From Chloroflexota bacterium (GTDB lineage Bacteria; Chloroflexota; Anaerolineae; Aggregatilineales; Aggregatilineaceae), in contig JACRBK010000022.1 of NCBI GenBank assembly GCA_016234525.1, forward strand, positions 1-7,514: a stretch of DNA of 7,514 bases. Reading direction: 5' to 3'. How positions within the stretch are numbered: the stretch's first letter is position 1; every line of letters starts with the position of its first letter. The notes below the pieces were generated by a model, which was not told the DNA's origin, searched no databases, and worked only from the letters and a program-made list of their open reading frames with translations. A program made the translations under genes and the position numbers. Shown here one piece after another: positions 1-4,944 of the stretch.

Positions 1-1562
1 AGCATGGCGCTGAAGTTTTCTTTGGAGGCAAACGCGGCGGTCAATTCCAGCCATTTTGCGTCCAATTCCATGCTGCGCTGCGGCGCCAGACAGTAGCCAT
101 ACCACGTCTCGACAATCCACATTTGTTTGTCGTGTTCGCTCGGACGCCCGCGCTCCTCAAACACTTCTTCGAGCACGTCAAACGCGCCCGGCTGGAAGAT
201 GCCCACGCCGATAAAATCAACGCCTTCGAGTTCCAACACGCGGTTATAATAATCCAGGTCCAGGTCACTTTGCAGGCCGACGGATACCCCGATCAACGTC
301 TCTGGGCTGGCGCTTTGCACAGCCTCGATCAAGCGCTCAGTCTGCTCGACCCACAAATCCAGTTCTTCTTGATCTTCGGGCATGGCGAGCACGCTGTATT
401 GGCGATAGGCGTCCGGCTCGGTGATGATCTCATAAGCATACGGTTGATATTCGGCGGCATAATGCCGGATGCGGTTTTCTTGAATCTCCACGAAATCTTC
501 CCAGGCGATCTTGTCGCCTTCGCTCTCGCTGCCCCACACAATCAAATACGGGGAGTACTGCGCGTCCGACAGCACCACTTTCACGCCGGAATCCGTGACC
601 CGCGCCATATACTGCGCTTCCAATTCCTGCTGGTGGGCGAGGCGATCCGCCGTTTTTTGAGCGGCGTCGGCGTCGTCTTCATCTTCTTTAAACATGCGGG
701 GAAGTTCGGCTTCGAGCAGCAGATCGCCGCTGGCGGTGATGCGCACTAACTCGGCTCCACCGTCAAGCGCGGCGTTTAGTTCGGCCAGCCGCACATCAAA
801 ATTATCGTTGTCGCCTTCTTCAATCTGCACGAAACTGTAGCCCAAGGTGACATTAGCTGACCAACCGACCGGCAAGCTGTCCGATGACGCTTCAGCCGTC
901 CAGTCCTTCATATGATCATCCAGCCAGCTTTCGCGCTGCTGCTGCTGGGTGAAATGCAGCGCCAACGCCATTATACTGAACCCAACGCCGATGCTGATCC
1001 AGATCACGAGCGAGCGGCGCGGTGTAGCCGACAGGCGTTTCCACTGGATCAAGGCGAGTACATTGACCACGAACGATATAACCAGCACCAGGATCACCAT
1101 ATACCACGCCGGAGCGAAGATGATCCCTAAGCCGCTGATTGGGGCGAGTGATCCGGCGGCGGGAATATAGGAGTCCCAGAAATACCCGACGATCCCGATC
1201 CCGGCCAGCGCCACCATCGACGCGATCACCAGGCTGCGGCTGCCGCGCCACACACTGACCGACGCGCCCAACAACAGCAGCCCTCCCGTCAGCAGCAAGC
1301 CCGGCCCCCACAAATAATAACCGAACCACATCGCGGTCAGCAGCATGAGCAGCCCCATCAGCGTCAGCAGCAGACCGCCGCAGCCGTGCGCCATACCCCC
1401 GATCCGGCTGACGAACGGCGGCGGAGCTACAAATACTTTATTTCCATATTTATCATCTTGGATCGATCGTAAGCGCGGGATGTCGCGCAGCGCCGCTACC
1501 AGGGCGTCTTGATCCTGGGCGGGCTGTTCGCTCTCGTCGCGGCGGACTTCATTTTCGCTCAT
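1..1562 (-). CDS. Multi-pass membrane protein with exported glycoside-hydrolase-like (clan GH-A-type TIM barrel) domain, C-terminus outside window
   Basis: The frame is open from the ATG at 1562 to the window edge with no stop: 520 complete codons, C-terminus missing. GAGGAG (minus strand, 1574-1569) lies 6 bases before the ATG. Residues 1-55 are polar. Five hydrophobic segments lie near residues 62-83, 87-104, 110-128, 146-172 and 184-204. The basic loops WRGSRS and QWKRLSATPRRS fit a cytoplasmic N-terminus and an outside C-terminus. The exported part (from about 205) reads like a (beta/alpha)8 hydrolase: FDVRLAELNAALDGGAELVR resembles beta-2, EIITEPD (E382) sits where the beta-4 acid/base lies, GVDFIGVGIFQPG resembles beta-6, and MWIVETWYGY (E485) the beta-7 nucleophile. 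Clan GH-A normally has N-E-P, whereas here it is T-E-P, so catalysis is not certain. An acidic stretch at residues 293-299 may be a loop insertion. Substrate and GH family are not recognised. The open frame and topology are seen directly; the fold is inference. Confidence 0.82.
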   Translation of the reverse strand, partial: MSENEVRRDESEQPAQDQDALVAALRDIPRLRSIQDDKYGNKVFVAPPPFVSRIGGMAHGCGGLLLTLMGLLMLLTAMWFGYYLWGPGLLLTGGLLLLGASVSVWRGSRSLVIASMVALAGIGIVGYFWDSYIPAAGSLAPISGLGIIFAPAWYMVILVLVISFVVNVLALIQWKRLSATPRRSLVIWISIGVGFSIMALALHFTQQQQRESWLDDHMKDWTAEASSDSLPVGWSANVTLGYSFVQIEEGDNDNFDVRLAELNAALDGGAELVRITASGDLLLEAELPRMFKEDEDDADAAQKTADRLAHQQELEAQYMARVTDSGVKVVLSDAQYSPYLIVWGSESEGDKIAWEDFVEIQENRIRHYAAEYQPYAYEIITEPDAYRQYSVLAMPEDQEELDLWVEQTERLIEAVQSASPETLIGVSVGLQSDLDLDYYNRVLELEGVDFIGVGIFQPGAFDVLEEVFEERGRPSEHDKQMWIVETWYGYCLAPQRSMELDAKWLELTAAFASKENFSAM

Positions 1563-1652
1563 TTAAAACTCCTCAAGTCGTACAGTACAGGTGTTTAGTG
1601 CTGAGTAAGGCTGACCGCAGGAACAGGTATAATTATCACTTGTTCGCGCCAG

Positions 1653-1681
1653 ATTGTAGCGCTACCCGGCAAGTTTTTAAA
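1653..1681 (-). promoter_or_regulatory. Candidate sigma-70 promoter for the leftward membrane protein gene
   Basis: On the minus strand a -35-like TTTAAA (1681-1676) is followed after 17 bases by TACAAT (1658-1653), one base off the -10 consensus. Transcription would start near 1646, about 85 bases before the ATG at 1562. Competing -10 candidates on the same strand are GATAAT (1637-1632) and a perfect TATAAT (1813-1808), neither with a good -35. Confidence 0.35.
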
Positions 1682-1695
1682 CCTATTTCGCTTTT

Positions 1696-1720
1696 CTGTT
1701 TTGGGAGTACAAAAAAACAG
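1696..1720. repeat. Inverted repeat CTGTTTT / AAAACAG
   Basis: Perfect 7-base arms (1696-1702 and 1714-1720) flank an 11-base spacer. It lies between divergent genes, so a terminator role is unlikely; an operator is possible. The arms are AT-rich and could arise by chance. Confidence 0.35.
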
Positions 1721-1735
1721 TGTTTTAAAAGGCGC

Positions 1736-1756
1736 TAAGGAAGCGTAATTTCCTTA
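1736..1756. repeat. Inverted repeat TAAGGAA / TTCCTTA
   Basis: Perfect 7-base arms (1736-1742 and 1750-1756) are separated by 7 bases, giving a centre-to-centre distance of 14 bases. The size and spacing suit a dimeric regulator site in the divergent region, but no regulator is identified. Confidence 0.4.
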
Positions 1757-1801
1757 TGAGTCCATTTCTCTTACTTACAACGCCACAGTGCAGCCGTCAC
1801 A

Positions 1802-1817
1802 GCAGTGATTATACTGC
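1802..1817. repeat. Inverted repeat GCAGT-N6-ACTGC over a -10-like element
   Basis: Perfect 5-base arms (1802-1806 and 1813-1817) enclose GATTAT. The minus strand across it reads TATAAT (1813-1808), and the right arm merges into the 14-base repeat at 1809-1822. A protein bound here could block transcription in either direction; this is inference. Confidence 0.35.
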
Positions 1818-1822
1818 GCAGG
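1809..1822. repeat. 14-base repeat TTATACTGCGCAGG, copy 1
   Basis: This is identical and in the same orientation to 7454-7467. It contains the 8-base palindrome CTGCGCAG. Read on the minus strand it becomes CCTGCGCAGTATAA, which places the palindrome directly upstream of a TATAA(T/A) -10-like sequence in both copies. Both copies are intergenic. Confidence 0.5.
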
Positions 1823-1833
1823 TGAACGAAAAC

Positions 1834-1842
1834 TGGTAAAAT
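1834..1842 (+). promoter_or_regulatory. Candidate extended -10 promoter for the toxin-antitoxin pair
   Basis: TGGTAAAAT fits the extended -10 form TGn-TAtAAT with one mismatch. No good -35 is seen 16-18 bases upstream. Transcription would start near 1849, leaving a leader of about 17 bases that contains only the ribosome binding site GAGGTGA (1856-1862). Confidence 0.35.
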
Positions 1843-1865
1843 CAGGCAAAATATAGAGGTGAAAT

Positions 1866-2138
1866 ATGATGTCTCAACCGATACGGGCAGTTTATAGTGA
1901 TGGGCAGCTTCGGTTACTTGATCCCGTAGCATTGTCAGAGGGACAGGAAATCCAATTAGTGATTCTCTCGGATGCGGATCGTGTAATCGCAGCGTTGGGG
2001 GATTTGCTGGTAGAAATCCCCGACTTGACTGATGAGAACCTCAATGAGGAAGCCCTGGCCCATGAAGTTGAGAACGGTTTTCGTGGGCAGCGGCCACTTT
2101 CTGAAATCATCATCGAAGATCGGCATGAGGGGCCGTAA
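1866..2138 (+). CDS. AF2212/DUF104-type antitoxin of a VapBC-like module
   Basis: A 90-residue protein whose first 33 residues fit the AF2212-like antitoxin family: I6-R-A-V-Y10, G13, then LLDPVALSEG (17-26) and a hydrophobic strand IQLVI (29-33). Members partner PIN-domain toxins and neutralise them by direct binding. After about residue 40 the protein is acidic and probably helical (DLTDENLNEEALAHEVENG), the part likely to wrap the toxin; this is inference. It is somewhat longer than the compact members of the family. Two in-frame ATGs occur at 1866 and 1869; GAGGTGA at 1856-1862 could serve either, so the true start may be three bases later. Its stop TAA overlaps the toxin's ATG by one base (TAATG), which fits coupled translation. 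Autoregulation through the inverted repeats upstream is possible but not shown. The family call is fairly firm. Confidence 0.85.
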   Translation: MMSQPIRAVYSDGQLRLLDPVALSEGQEIQLVILSDADRVIAALGDLLVEIPDLTDENLNEEALAHEVENGFRGQRPLSEIIIEDRHEGP

Positions 2139-2599
2139 TGCACTATTTTCTGGATAGCAGCGCCCTGATAAAGCGCTATATTATTGAAGTAGGAACCCAT
2201 TGGATCCGCTCGATTACGGCTCGCAGCAGTGGGCATGTGGTTATCATAGCCCATATCACTCCCGTTGAAATTCTATCAGGCACAATGCGCCGCAGGCGTG
2301 AAGGCGCGATCAACCCACGAACCGCCCGCGCAGCCCGATTGTTGATTGATCGGCATACCAGTCGAGAATATCGGGTAGTAGGCTTAACAGGACAGGTGGT
2401 TCAGCACGCAGAAGACCTGTTAGAACTTCATGCCCTGCGCGCCTATGATGCGGTGCAGTTAGCGTCAGCTCTGGAAAGTAATAATCGCCTCATCGCGGCT
2501 GGATTATCCCCACTCATTTTCGTGTCAGCAGACAGCCGTTTATTAATCGCCGCGACTTCGGAAGGGCTGATGATCGACGATCCGAGCAGTCATCCTTAA
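2138..2599 (+). CDS. vapC: VapC-like PIN-domain ribonuclease toxin
   Basis: A 153-residue protein of normal VapC length. PIN domains cut RNA with Mg2+ or Mn2+ held by four acidic residues, all present in the usual places: D6 in YFLDSSALIKRY, E44 in TPVEILSG, D104 in LRAYDAVQLASAL and D132 in FVSADSRLL. The C-terminus ATSEGLMIDDP is the usual last strand region. The enzyme should therefore be intact and active, with the preceding antitoxin holding it in check. A ribosome binding site GAGGGG (2127-2132) lies inside the antitoxin gene, 5 bases before the ATG. VapC toxins often cut tRNA or a specific rRNA loop, but the RNA target cannot be read from this sequence. No third gene belongs to the module: the next gene is convergent. 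Confidence 0.9.
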   Translation: MHYFLDSSALIKRYIIEVGTHWIRSITARSSGHVVIIAHITPVEILSGTMRRRREGAINPRTARAARLLIDRHTSREYRVVGLTGQVVQHAEDLLELHALRAYDAVQLASALESNNRLIAAGLSPLIFVSADSRLLIAATSEGLMIDDPSSHP

Positions 2600-2636
2600 A
2601 CTGATCCTGGTTGTACGCCCGCGCCTCCGCAAAAAT

Positions 2637-2660
2637 GGTCTACTGAATGTAGGCTGTTTT
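2637..2660 (+). terminator. Weak hairpin plus T-run after the toxin gene
   Basis: In plus-strand RNA, GGUCUAC (2637-2643) pairs with GUAGGCU (2649-2655) around a UGAAU loop, with two or three G-U pairs, followed by GTTTT (2656-2660). It lies 37 bases past the toxin stop in a 62-base convergent gap. The minus strand keeps only the 4-base CTAC/GTAG core but is followed by TTTTT, so the site may act weakly in both directions. Confidence 0.4.
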
Positions 2661-2661
2661 C

Positions 2662-3834
2662 TCACCGCAGCCCCAGTTCATTACGCGCGATCACTAAGCG
2701 CTGGATTTCGCTGGTCCCCTCATAGATTTCGGTGATCTTGGCATCGCGGAAATAACGTTCCAGGGGCAGCTCTTTACTATACCCCATCCCGCCGTGAATT
2801 TGTATGGCCTGATGGGTGATAAACATGGCGGCTTCACTGGCGAACAGTTTTGCCATGCTGGCTTCGGTGGTATACCGCGGGTGACGCATCTTAGCCAGCG
2901 CCGCATTAAACGTCAAGAGGCGCGAGGCTTCCAGGCGGGTTTTCATATCGGCGATCTTCTGCTGAATCAGTTGGAACTGGCCGATCTTCTGGCCGAAGGC
3001 TTCACGCTGGCGGGCGTAGTCCAACGACGCCTCATACGCCGCCTCGGCGATCCCGATGGCCTGTGACGCGATTCCGATCCGGCCCGCGTCGAGCGCTGTC
3101 ATGGCGATTTTGAAACCCATACCTGGCTCACCGATCAGATTTTCCACCGGACATTCATAATTATCAAACACCAGTTCGCTGGTGGCGCTGGCGCGAATAC
3201 CGAGTTTAGGTTCTTTTTTGCCGCGCGCAAAACCAGGGCGGTCGGTATCAATAAGAAAGGCGCTGATGCCCCGGTGTCCCTCCGCCGGTTCGGTCATGGT
3301 GAACAGCACAATCACTTCGGCTACCGGGCCGCTGGTCACCCAACTTTTGCGCCCGTTGATGGTGTAATGGGTTCCGGCCCCGTTCAGCACCGCCCGGCTG
3401 CGCATGGTCGCCGCGTCACTGCCGCTCATCGGCTCGGTGAGTGAATAGGCGCCGACTTTTTCGCCGCTGGCGACGGCGACCAGATATTTTTGACGCTGCG
3501 CTTCGGTGCCAAACTTGTAAAGCACATAATTTACCAGGCTGTTATTCACGCTCATCACCGTGCTGTGCGACGCATCCGCTTTGGCGATCTCGATCATCGC
3601 CAGCACATAGGCGATGGTATCCATGCCCGCGCCGCCGTATTCTTCCGGCGTTTCGATGCCCATCAGGCCCATTTCGCCCATTTTGCGGATCGTGTCGAGC
3701 GGGACATCGCCGCTCTCATCAAACTGCGCGGCACTCGGGACGATCTCGCGGCGGGCGAAGTCGCGCACGGCATCGCGCAGCATTACGTGTTCATCAGAGA
3801 GAGCGATAGGCAGCACAGGATCAAGCGTGGTCAT
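2662..3834 (-). CDS. Acyl-CoA dehydrogenase, short-chain (butyryl-CoA dehydrogenase-like) type
   Basis: A 390-residue FAD flavoenzyme, close to the usual family length, that oxidises acyl-CoA to trans-2-enoyl-CoA and passes electrons to electron-transfer flavoprotein. The helical N-terminal domain covers about residues 10-125. The middle beta domain starts with the signature AYSLTEPMSGSDAA (129-142) and includes NGRKSWVTSG (160-169). The C-terminal helical domain carries RQREAFGQKIGQFQLIQ (275-291), the second signature QIHGGMGYSKELPLERYFRD (345-364) and the catalytic base E372 in IYEGTSEIQR, the position used by short-chain and butyryl-type enzymes. The frame stays open 59 codons further upstream, but the ATG at 3834 is chosen because GGAGG (3846-3842) lies 7 bases before it, the protein then starts like its family, and a -10 element sits inside the longer version. 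It has no etfAB or other beta-oxidation neighbour here. Exact chain length or a branched substrate cannot be settled. Confidence 0.95.
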   Translation of the reverse strand: MTTLDPVLPIALSDEHVMLRDAVRDFARREIVPSAAQFDESGDVPLDTIRKMGEMGLMGIETPEEYGGAGMDTIAYVLAMIEIAKADASHSTVMSVNNSLVNYVLYKFGTEAQRQKYLVAVASGEKVGAYSLTEPMSGSDAATMRSRAVLNGAGTHYTINGRKSWVTSGPVAEVIVLFTMTEPAEGHRGISAFLIDTDRPGFARGKKEPKLGIRASATSELVFDNYECPVENLIGEPGMGFKIAMTALDAGRIGIASQAIGIAEAAYEASLDYARQREAFGQKIGQFQLIQQKIADMKTRLEASRLLTFNAALAKMRHPRYTTEASMAKLFASEAAMFITHQAIQIHGGMGYSKELPLERYFRDAKITEIYEGTSEIQRLVIARNELGLR

Positions 3835-3877
3835 GAGGGAGCCTCCACAAAAAACAGTTTTTGAACAGAATATTAAG

Positions 3878-3883
3878 ATTATA
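3878..3883 (-). promoter_or_regulatory. Candidate -10 element of the acyl-CoA dehydrogenase gene
   Basis: The minus strand reads a perfect TATAAT (3883-3878), placing the start of transcription near 3871 and giving a leader of about 37 bases. No TTGACA-like -35 is seen at 16-18 bases, so an activator or an unusual sigma factor may be involved. It lies downstream of the hairpin at 3929-3961, consistent with a separate transcript. Confidence 0.45.
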
Positions 3884-3928
3884 GTGGAATTGGACGGACG
3901 ATCTGTAGCGAGGGGGGTAGGGGAAGTT

Positions 3929-3961
3929 CTGCCCCTTTCCAGACAGACCGGAAAGGGGCAG
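3929..3961 (-). terminator. Strong GC-rich hairpin after the secreted-protein gene, no T-run
   Basis: A perfect 12-base stem (CTGCCCCTTTCC, 3929-3940, with 3950-3961) encloses a 9-base loop, starting 10 bases past the stop codon of the secreted-protein gene. The position fits a terminator or an mRNA 3'-end protector. Neither strand carries a T-run after the stem, so it is not a standard intrinsic terminator. Confidence 0.6.
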
Positions 3962-3971
3962 GAGAAACTGC

Positions 3972-4703
3972 TTAGTTGACGACGGTGGTGGGCAGCGGAT
4001 GACCCTGCCATACAGCGTCAAAGTTCGGCCCAATCGTGCCTGCCTCGACCCATAAAAGCTGGCAGCTCCAGATGATCTTGTAGAATTCGCCATTGGCGTC
4101 AAGACCCAGGACCCACGCCGATTTGCCTGCCGGAAGTGTGACCAGGGGATCAGTCAGATTGCCGGGTGACCAATAGGTGTCAGCGTTGGCCACGAAGGTC
4201 CCTATAGCAGCATCGGGCGTTCTCGGCATCTGCACATCACAGCCCGCGACTGCTGCGTCAGTGTCACCGGGGGCAGCGCTAGCGCCCAGGAAGGAAGCGC
4301 CCGTATCATTGGCGTCTGCACAAGCGTCGCCAATGACGGCGGGAACGGCGTAACTGCCGTTCGAGTCATAAGTCGTTACCGCAGCAGGTCCGAGGGCATC
4401 CTCGACGTAGATACCAATTCCTGCGGCACCCTCCAAAATCGGATCGCCGATAAGATAGCGGACGGTCGCCGTCCCGCCGGCGGAGACAAAACCGCCCGCG
4501 CCTGCTCTGAACGTGCCGTCATCCCAGAGATTTACATAGTAATTTCCAGCATCTTCGACCTGGAAGACGATGTCGATGAAACAACCGTTGAGGGTAATAC
4601 TTAGGATGGTCGCATCCTGTGCAGCGGCGGCGGGCGACGTTACCCCACCGGCCAGGGAAGACAGCATGAGTATGGCAATGAGGGCGAGAAGTTTCGAACG
4701 CAT
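3972..4703 (-). CDS. Secreted protein with SH3-like C-terminal domain, function unknown
   Basis: A 243-residue protein with a classical signal peptide: MRSK, a hydrophobic core (LLALIAILMLSSLAGGV), then SPAAAA with likely cleavage after A28. There is no lipobox cysteine, so it should be released or retained by other means. Residues 30-110 look like a beta-sandwich (ATILSITLNGCFIDIVFQVE, then YYVNLWDDGTF). A Gly/Ala/Asp-rich linker follows to about 155. Residues 160-235 resemble a bacterial SH3 domain: GTFVANADTYWSPG, TLPAGKSAWVLGLDANGEFYKI, LLWVEAGTIGPN. Such domains usually bind cell-wall or protein ligands. Four cysteines (C41, C128, C155, C214) could form two disulfides in the exported protein. 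The start is well supported: GGAGGA (4716-4711) lies 7 bases upstream. I do not recognise a named family for the N-terminal half; the SH3 call is by pattern only. Confidence 0.85.
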   Translation of the reverse strand: MRSKLLALIAILMLSSLAGGVTSPAAAAQDATILSITLNGCFIDIVFQVEDAGNYYVNLWDDGTFRAGAGGFVSAGGTATVRYLIGDPILEGAAGIGIYVEDALGPAAVTTYDSNGSYAVPAVIGDACADANDTGASFLGASAAPGDTDAAVAGCDVQMPRTPDAAIGTFVANADTYWSPGNLTDPLVTLPAGKSAWVLGLDANGEFYKIIWSCQLLWVEAGTIGPNFDAVWQGHPLPTTVVN

Positions 4704-4761
4704 TAGGCATTCCTCCCTAAAAACTGATAAGGCGCAGCGGCCTTTATCTTCGTTAATTCAG

Positions 4762-4791
4762 ATATTAGGGTAACGCTGCCATGATGCCCAA
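4762..4791 (-). promoter_or_regulatory. Candidate promoter of the secreted-protein gene
   Basis: On the minus strand TTGGGC (4791-4786) is followed after 18 bases by TAATAT (4767-4762). Both hexamers are partial matches. Transcription would begin near 4755, leaving a leader of about 52 bases before the ATG at 4703. An alternative is the TATAAT in the palindrome at 4806-4819, which would give a leader of about 100 bases. Confidence 0.3.
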
Positions 4792-4805
4792 TTTTTAATA
4801 TTGTT

Positions 4806-4819
4806 TTTATAATTATAAA
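4806..4819. repeat. 14-base AT palindrome with TATAAT on both strands
   Basis: TTTATAATTATAAA is a perfect palindrome in the gap between two minus-strand genes. It carries a consensus -10 hexamer on each strand (plus 4808-4813, minus 4817-4812). It may be a regulator site, a promoter or simply AT-rich spacer. Confidence 0.4.
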
Positions 4820-4847
4820 GATTTTTGCGTGCTTAAGTTCCGGCATA

Positions 4848-4913
4848 CACCCGGCGCCCCTTTTCCAATTCAGTTGAATAGGGAAAACCGGGAGCAGTGC
4901 CGCGCCCTGGGTG
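4848..4913 (-). terminator. Long imperfect hairpin after the MBOAT operon
   Basis: The arms pair in several blocks around an AGTT loop (4872-4875): CACCC/GGGTG, GGCGC/GCGCC, CCC/GGG, TTTTCC/GGAAAA with one bulged G, and ATTC/GAAT. The right arm has bulges at 4888-4889, 4893-4901 and 4907-4908. It lies 32 bases past the MBOAT stop codon, in the place of a terminator. There is no T-run on either side. The left arm repeats the GCCCCTTT-CC pattern of the hairpin at 3929-3961. Confidence 0.5.
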
Positions 4914-4944
4914 AGGCATTTCTGGTTGTTGAAAGCCTATATGC

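Larger units (their letters stand above)
1563..1865. promoter_or_regulatory. Divergent intergenic control region
   Basis: These 303 bases separate the leftward membrane protein gene from the rightward toxin-antitoxin pair, so both must be transcribed from here. No convincing coding frame is visible. It is more AT-rich than the flanking genes and holds three short inverted repeats (1696-1720, 1736-1756, 1802-1817), candidate -10 elements for both strands, and one copy of a 14-base repeat found again near the right end. An odd element, GTACaGTAC, lies at 1580-1588 just upstream of the leftward ribosome binding site. Confidence 0.7.

Noticed and set aside
123..749. A 208-residue plus-strand frame
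   Set aside because: It lies fully opposite the membrane/glycosidase-like gene, which has coherent domains and a ribosome binding site; the plus frame shows no recognisable motif and is taken as a shadow.
916..1329. A 137-residue minus-strand frame and two short plus frames in the same place
   Set aside because: They are out of frame with the longer minus-strand gene, whose translation gives clear membrane segments here; the alternative frame is Arg/Gly-rich noise.
1580..1588. GTACAGTAC as a LexA-type or other operator
   Set aside because: The arms are only four bases and do not match a LexA box known to me; chance occurrence is likely.
3912..3923. G-rich run GGGGGGTAGGGG as a possible G-quadruplex
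   Set aside because: Only two adjacent long G-runs are present; further runs are about 30 bases away and occupied by the hairpin stem.
3835..4011. A 59-residue N-terminal extension of the acyl-CoA dehydrogenase from an ATG at 4011
   Set aside because: It would overlap the hairpin at 3929-3961, a -10 element and the end of the previous gene. It has no family resemblance, and the ATG at 3834 has a well-spaced GGAGG.
3972..4703. Lipoprotein reading of the secreted protein
   Set aside because: No cysteine follows the hydrophobic core of the signal peptide; the first cysteine is residue 41, well into the mature domain.
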